From: Ciona savignyi
Lineage: Eukaryota; Chordata; Ascidiacea; Phlebobranchia; Cionidae
Assembly (NCBI GenBank): GCA_000149265.1
Contig: CH003302.1
Coordinates: forward strand, 373,270 to 437,269
Direction: 5' to 3'
DNA: 64,000 bases
Made by a program: the position numbers and the translations under genes. The notes under the pieces are model-generated. The model did no database searches and was not told the origin of the DNA. It worked only from the letters and a program-made list of their open reading frames with translations. Below are positions 57,651 through 64,000 of this stretch, piece by piece. Within the stretch, counting starts at the first letter, position 1. Each line of letters opens with the position of its first letter.

Positions 57651-57737
57651 CCTTCGATAGCTCAGTTGGTAGAGCGGTGGACTGTCGAAGTTGTGATGGT
57701 TATCCATAGGTCGCTGGTTCGAATCCGGCTCGAAGGA
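57651..57737 (+). tRNA. tRNA-Tyr body with GTC (Asp) anticodon
   Basis: The loop CTGTCGA gives anticodon GTC. All other positions, including the intron, acceptor and T arm, match the Tyr consensus. Alpha spacer, T6 terminator. Confidence 0.85.
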
Positions 57738-58216
57738 TTTTTTCATTTTATATGATTTTTGACTTGCAATGAAACAATGTTAAATATTTTTGTGCATAAA
57801 TAGATATTATCATTTGTCCATTTTTATATTAAACTCTAATATTTTTATCTCAGGTCAATATATAACATATTGTAGCAATGTGACACCAAAAAAAAAATTA
57901 ATCCATTTTTTTAATCTTTACTACTTTCGAATAACCTGCTCTTTCGTTAGCCACATTTTTACAGAACCGCAAAAATCTAACAACGTATTATCTATAATCT
58001 GTTTGCATATTCACTATCGGAGGATTTTTCCCAACCTAAACTTAACAAATCGAATGTTCCTAAAAATGTATATATATCTTAAAGATTTTGTAATATTTTA
58101 TGATTTATTCATAAGATTTATGCTCAAAATAAAGTGTATTTGCATGTTATATATCACAGTGACGCTGCGAATCATAATTGAATTTGAAAAACATTATTAA
58201 AGACCGGGAAAAGCAT

Positions 58217-58303
58217 CCTTCGATAGCTCAGTTGGTAGAGCGGTGGACTGTAGAAGTTGTGATGGTTATCCATAGGTCGCTGGTTCGAATCCGGCTCGAA
58301 GGA
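58217..58303 (+). tRNA. tRNA-Tyr (GTA), consensus copy
   Basis: Beta spacer; consensus body. Confidence 0.94.
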
Positions 58304-58790
58304 TTTTTTAATTTTATATGATTTTTGACTTTCAATAAAACAATGTTAAATATTTTTGTGTTTTAATACATATTGTCATCTTTGCATTTTTTGTATAAAA
58401 TTGTAATATATTGTACATACGTAAAAATATAACATATTGTATAGCAATGTGACACAAAGAAAAAAAATTAACACATTTTTTTAAAACTTCACTACATTCG
58501 AATAACCTGTTCTATCGTTAGCCACGTTCTTGTAGAGCCGCAAAAAAACGTAACAGCGGATAATGTATAATCAGCTTGAATATTCACTATCAAGAAATTT
58601 TTTTCAAACTAAACTTAACAAATTGAATGTTCGTAAAAATGTATGTTTATATTGAAAATTTTGAAGTATGTTATGATTTGTGAGTGTGATGTACACTTAA
58701 AATAAAGTGTAATTAAATCAAATATCTCACAGTGACGCTGTGAATCTTTACTTGAACTTAAAAACATTTTCAAATAGAGGTCAACGGCAA

Positions 58791-58877
58791 CCTTCGATAG
58801 CTCAGTTGGTAGAGCGGTGGACTGTAGAAGTTGTGATGGTTATCCATAGGTCGCTGGTTCGAATCCGGCTCGAAGGA
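58791..58877 (+). tRNA. tRNA-Tyr (GTA), consensus copy
   Basis: Alpha spacer; consensus body. Confidence 0.94.
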
Positions 58878-59358
58878 TTTTTTCATTTTATATGATTTTT
58901 GACTTGCAATGAAACAATGTTAAATATTTTTGTGCATAAATAGATATTATCATCGGTGCATTTTTAAATAAAATTCTAATATTTTTATCTTGGGTAAATA
59001 TATAACATATTGTAGCAATGTGACACAAAGAAAAAAATGAATACATTTTTTTAAACTTTACTACTTTCGAATAACCTGCTCTGTTGTTAGCCACATTTTT
59101 ACAGAACCGCAAAAAATGTAACAACGTATTATCTATAATCCGTTTGCATATTCACTATCGGAGGAATTTTCCCAACCTAAACTTAACAAATTGAATGTTC
59201 CTAAAAATGTATATATATCTTAAAGATTTCGTAATATTTTATGATTTATTCATAAGATTTATGCTCAAAATAAAGTGTATTGGCATAATATATATTAGAG
59301 TGACGCTGCAAATCTTTAATTGAATTTGAAAAACATTATTAAAGACCGGGAAGAGCAT

Positions 59359-59445
59359 CCTTCGAAAGCTCAGTTGGTAGAGCGGTGGACTGTAGAAGTT
59401 GTGATGTTTATCCATAGGTCTCTGGTACGAATCCGGCTCGAAGGA
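59359..59445 (+). pseudogene. tRNA-Tyr pseudogene, several changes
   Basis: T8 to A, GATGTTTA intron change, AGGTCTCTGGTACG disrupting box B. Beta spacer. Confidence 0.72.
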
Positions 59446-59933
59446 TTTTTTCGTTTTATGTGATTTTTGACTTTCAATAAAACAATTTTAAATATTTTTG
59501 TGTTTTAATACATATTGTCATCTTTGCATTTTTTGTATAAAATTGTAATATATTGAACATGCGTAAAAATATAACATATTGTATAGCAATGTGACACAAA
59601 GAAAAAAATTAACACATTTTTTTTAAAACTTCACTACATTCGAATAACCTGTTCTATCGTTAGCCACGTTCTTGTAGAGCCGCAAAAAACGTAACAGCGG
59701 ATAATGTATAATCAGCTTGAATATTCACTATCAAGAATTTTTTTCCAAACTTAACTTAACAAATTGAATGTTCGTAAAAATATATGTTTATATTGAAAAT
59801 TTTGAAGTATTTTATGATTTGTCTAATAAGATTTCCACTTAAAATAAAGTGTAATTAAATCAAATATCTCACAGTGACGCTGTGAATCTTTACTTGAACT
59901 TAAAAAGCATTTTCAAATAGAGGGCAACGGCAA

Positions 59934-60020
59934 CCTTCGATAGCTCAGTTGGTAGAGCGGTGGACTGTAGAAGTTGTGATGGTTATCCATAGGTCGCTGG
60001 TTCGAATCCGGCTCGAAGAA
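59934..60020 (+). tRNA. tRNA-Tyr (GTA), acceptor variant
   Basis: Alpha spacer. TCGAAGAA end. Confidence 0.82.
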
Positions 60021-60508
60021 TTTTTTCATTTTATATGATTTTTGACTTTCAATAAAACAATGTTAAATATTTTTGTGTTTTAATACATATTGTCATCTTT
60101 GCATTTTTTGTATAAAATTGTAATATATTGAACATACGTAAAAATATAACATATTGTATAGCAATGTGACACAAAGAAAAAAAATTAACACATTTTTTTA
60201 AAACTTCACTACATTCGAATAACCTGTTCTATCGTTAGCCACGTTCTTGTAGAGCCGCAAAAAAACGTAACAGCGGATAATGTATAATCAGCTTGAATAT
60301 TCACTATCAAGAAATTTTTTTCCAAACTTAACTTAACAAATTGAATCTTCGTAAAAATGTATGTTTATATTGAAAATTTTGAAGTATGTTATGATTTGTG
60401 AGTAAGATTTACACTTAAAATAAAGTGTAATTAAATCAAATATCTCACAGTGACGCTGTGAATCTTTAATTGAACTTAAAAACATTTCCAAATAGAGGGC
60501 AACGGCAA

Positions 60509-60596
60509 CCTTCGATAGCTCAGTTGGTAGAGCGGTGGACTGTAGAAAGTTGTGATGGTTATCCATAGGTCGCTGGTTCGAATCCGGCTCGAAGGA
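60509..60596 (+). tRNA. tRNA-Tyr (GTA), 15-nt intron
   Basis: 88 bp. TGTAGAAAGTTG has one extra A at the 5' exon-intron border; otherwise consensus. Confidence 0.85.
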
Positions 60597-61077
60597 TTTT
60601 TTCATTTTATATGATTTTTGACTTGCAATGAAACAATGTTAAATATTTTTGTGCATAAATAGATATTATCATCTGTGCATTTTTAAATAAAATTCTAATA
60701 TTTTTATCTTGGGTAAATATATAACATATTGTAGCAATGTGACACAAAGAAAAAAATGAATACATTTTTTTTAAACTTTACTACTTTCGAATAACCTGCT
60801 CTTTTGTTAGCCACATTTTTACAGAACCGCAAAAATGTAACAACGTATTATGTATAATCCGTATGCATATTCACTATCGGAGGCATTTTCCCAACCTAAA
60901 CTTAACAAATTGAATGTTCCTAAAAATGTATATATATCTTAAAGATTTCGTAATATTTTATGATTTATTCATAAGATTTATGCTCAAAATAAAGTGTATT
61001 GGCATAATATATATTACAGTGACGCTGCGAATCTTTAATTGAATTTGAAAAACATTATTAAAGAACGGGAAAAGCAT

Positions 61078-61164
61078 CCTTCGATAGCTCAGTTGGTAGA
61101 GCGGTGGACTGTAGAAGTTGTGATGGTTATCCATAGGTCGCAGGTTCGAATCCGTCTCGAAGGA
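61078..61164 (+). tRNA. tRNA-Tyr (GTA), T-arm variant
   Basis: Beta spacer. GCAGG and CCGTC in the T stem. Confidence 0.8.
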
Positions 61165-61654
61165 TTTTTTAGTTTTATATGATTTTAGACTTGCAATAAA
61201 ACAATGTTAAATATTTTTTTGTTTTAATACATATTGTCATCTTTGCATTTTTTGTATAAAATTGTAATATATTGAACAAACGTAAAAATATAACATATTG
61301 TATAGCAATGTGACCCAAAGAAAAAAAATTAACACATTTTTTTTAAACTTTACTACATTCGAATAACCTGTTCTATGGTTAGCCACGTTCTTGTAGAGCC
61401 GCAAAAAAAACGTAACAGCGGATAATGTATAATCAGCTTGAATATTCACTATCAAGAAATTTTTTCCAAACTAAACTTAACAAATTGAATGTTCGTAAAA
61501 ATTTATGTTTATATTGAAAATTTTGAAGTATTTTATGATTTGTGAATAAGATTTACACTTAAAATAAGATGCAATTATATCAAATATCTCACAGTGACGC
61601 TGTAAATCTTTACTTGAACTTAAAAAAACATTTTCAAATAGAGGGCAACGGCAA

Positions 61655-61741
61655 CCTTCGATAGCTCAGTTGGTAGAGCGGTGGACTGTAGAAGTTCTGA
61701 TGGTTATCCATAGGTCGCTGGTTCGAATCCGGCTGGAAGGA
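61655..61741 (+). tRNA. tRNA-Tyr (GTA), TTCTG-intron variant
   Basis: Alpha spacer. TGGAAGG acceptor, as at 19293 and 22155. Confidence 0.8.
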
Positions 61742-62228
61742 TTTTTTTGTTTTATATGATTTTTGACTTGCAATAAAACAATGTTAAATATTTTTGTGTT
61801 TTAATACATATTGTCATCTTTGCATTTTTTGTATAAAATTGTAATATATTGAACATGCGCAAAAATATAACATATTGTATAGCAATGTGACACAAAGAAA
61901 AAAAATTAACAATTTTTTTTAAAACTTTACTATATTCGAATAACCTGTTCTATCGTTAGCCACGTTCTTGTAGAGCCGCAAAAAAACGAAACAGCGGATA
62001 ATGTATAATCAGCTTGAATATTCACTATCAAGAAATTTTTTCCAAACTTAACTTAACAAATTGAATGTTCGTAAAAATGTATGTTTATATTGAAAATTTT
62101 GAAGTATGTTATGATTTGTGAGTGTGATTTACACTTAAAATAAAGTGTAATTAAATCAAATATCTCACAGTGACGCTGTGAATCTTTACTTGAACTTAAA
62201 AACATTTTCAAATAGAGGTCAACGGCAA

Positions 62229-62315
62229 CCTTCGATAGCTCAGTTGGTAGAGCGGTGGACTGTAGAAGTTGTGATGGTTATCCATAGGTCGCTGGTTCGA
62301 ATCCGGCTCGAAGGA
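62229..62315 (+). tRNA. tRNA-Tyr (GTA), consensus copy
   Basis: Alpha spacer (gaggtcaacgg subtype). Confidence 0.94.
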
Positions 62316-62598
62316 TTTTTTTCATTTTATTTGAGTTTTGACTTGCAATGAAATAATGTTAAATATTTTTGTGCATAAATAGACATTATCAAAATGAATA
62401 CATTTTTTTAAACTTTACTACTTTCGTATAACCTGCTCTTTTGTTAGCCACATTTTTAAAGAACCGCAAAAATGTAACAACGTATTATGTATAATCCGTT
62501 TGCATATTCACTATCGGAGGAATTTTCCCAACCTAAACTTAACAAATTGAATGTTCCTAAAAATGTATATATATCTTAAAGATTTCGTAATACGGCAA

Positions 62599-62685
62599 CC
62601 TTCGATAGCTCAGTTGGTAGAGCGGTGGACTGTAGAAGTTGTGATGGTTATCCATAGGTCGCTGGTTCGAATCCGGCTCGAAGGA
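62599..62685 (+). tRNA. tRNA-Tyr (GTA), consensus copy
   Basis: Gamma spacer, 370 bp after the previous copy. Confidence 0.94.
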
Positions 62686-63166
62686 TTTTTTCATTTTATA
62701 TGATTTTTGACTTGCAATGAAACAATGTTAAATATTTTTTGTGCATAAATAGATATTATCATTTGTCCATTTTTATATTAAACTCTAATATTTTTATCTC
62801 GGGTCAATATATAACATATTGTAGCAATGTGACACCAAAAAAAAAATTAATCCATTTTTTTAATCTTTACTACTTTCGAATAACCTGCTCTTTCGTTAGC
62901 CACATTTTTACAGAACCGCAAAAATCTAACAACGTATTATCTATAATCTGTTTGCATATTCACTATCGGAGGATTTTTCCCAACCTAAACTTAACAATTC
63001 GAATGTTCCTAAAAATGTATATATATCTTAAAGATTTTGTAATATTTTATGATTTATTCATAAGATTTATGCTCAAAATAAAGTGTATTGGCATAATATA
63101 TATTACAGTGACGCTGCGAATCTTTAATTGAATTTGAAAAACATTATTAAAGACCGGGAAAAGCAT

Positions 63167-63253
63167 CCTTCGATAGCTCAGTTGGTAGAGCGGTGGACTG
63201 TAGAAGTTGTGATGGTTATCCATAGATCGCAGGTTCGAATCCGGCTCGAAGGA
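63167..63253 (+). tRNA. tRNA-Tyr (GTA), variant
   Basis: Beta spacer. AGATC and GCAGG changes, as at 21579. Confidence 0.82.
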
Positions 63254-63742
63254 TTTTTTAGTTTTATATGATTTTAGACTTGCAATAAAACAATGTTAAA
63301 TATTTTTGTGTTTTAATACATATTGTCATCTTTGCATTTTTTGTATAAAATTGTAATATATTGAACATACGTAAAAATATAACATATTGTATAGCAATGT
63401 GACACAAAGAAAAAAAATTAACACATTTTTTTAAAACTTCACTACATTCGAATAACCTGTTCTATGGTTAGCCTCGTTCTTGTAGAGCCGCAAAAAAAAC
63501 GTAACAGCGGATAATGTATAATCAGCTTGAATATTCACTATCAAGAAATTTTTTCCAAACTAAACTTAACAAATTGAATGTTCGTAAAAATGTATGTTTA
63601 TATTGAAAATTTTGAAGTATTTTATGATTTGTGAATAAGATTTACACTTAAAATAAGATGTAATTATATCAAATATCTTACAGTGACGCTGTAAATCTTT
63701 ACTTGAACTTAAAAAACATTTTCAAATAGAGGGCAACGGCAA

Positions 63743-63829
63743 CCTTCGATAGCTCAGTTGGTAGAGCGGTGGACTGGAGAAGTTCTGATGGTTATCCATA
63801 GGTCGCTGGTTCGAATCCGGCTGGAATAA
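63743..63829 (+). pseudogene. tRNA-Tyr-like with GGA anticodon, broken acceptor
   Basis: CTGGAGA loop and TGGAATAA end, like 28591, 47551 and 49272. Last copy before the window edge. Confidence 0.8.
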
Positions 63830-64000
63830 TTTTTTCGTTTTATATGATTTTTGACTTGCAATAAAACAATGTTAAATATTTTTGTGTATAAATACATATT
63901 GTCATCTGTGCATTTTTTGTATAAAATTGTAATATATTGAACATGCGCAAAAATATAACATATTGTATAGCAATGCGACACAAAGAAAAAAAATTAACAC

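Larger units (their letters stand above)
14040..64000 (+). repeat. tRNA-Tyr tandem array (megasatellite)
   Basis: About 50 kb of head-to-tail monomers, each with one tRNA-Tyr gene and an AT-rich spacer. Regular spacing is 561-579 bp; short monomers are about 370 or 450 bp. Spacer alpha ends GGGCAACGGCAA, spacer beta ends CCGGGAAAAGCAT, and gamma has TATATATAT at -33 to -25. Alpha and beta often alternate. The array continues past the right edge and is interrupted by two LTR elements and one gap. Confidence 0.96.

Noticed and set aside
14040..64000. CRISPR-like array
   Set aside because: The repeats are 87-bp tRNA genes with long similar spacers in animal DNA; nothing matches CRISPR repeat-spacer size or cas genes.

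Overview
The window looks like nuclear DNA of an AT-rich invertebrate. It holds a many-exon gene with short introns, cut-and-paste transposons in those introns, a Ty3/gypsy retrotransposon, and intron-bearing tRNA-Tyr genes with pol III T-run terminators. A dopamine beta-hydroxylase/MOXD1-type copper monooxygenase points to an animal. A tunicate such as Ciona is my best guess, but nothing here proves it.

Positions 1-12598 carry the 3' part of one plus-strand gene with 21 visible exons; its 5' end lies left of the window. It encodes two copper type II monooxygenase units in series. The end of unit 1 (166 to about 4318) is joined by a Thr/Pro-rich linker, inside a single exon (4208-4522), to a complete unit 2 (DOMON, CuH and CuM domains) that ends in a hydrophobic tail at 12598. 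The two units share exon lengths and phases. Introns hold an 884-bp piggyBac-type element (2252-3135), a 505-bp hAT-type element (10062-10566) and a 119-bp tandem duplication at a splice acceptor (11419-11656).

Positions 12599-14039 show no gene. From about 14040 to the right edge (about 50 kb) the window is a tandem array of tRNA-Tyr(GUA) genes with a 14-nt intron. Monomers are mostly 561-579 bp, in two alternating spacer classes (alpha, beta; a dimer of about 1.14 kb), plus a shorter class (gamma). I count 72 array copies, about 31 of them matching the consensus, plus four decayed copies at the left edge, two of which are inverted.

Two minus-strand copies of one Ty3/gypsy element sit at the same base of a tRNA T-arm (box B). 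One is complete (38756-44753, two LTRs, 4-bp target duplication). The other (23365-26068) runs into a 100-N scaffold gap. The complete copy is damaged: a 50-bp duplication in gag and a 1-bp insertion near the integrase C-terminus. Most short ORFs in the array are translations of spacers or of antisense tRNA and are not genes.
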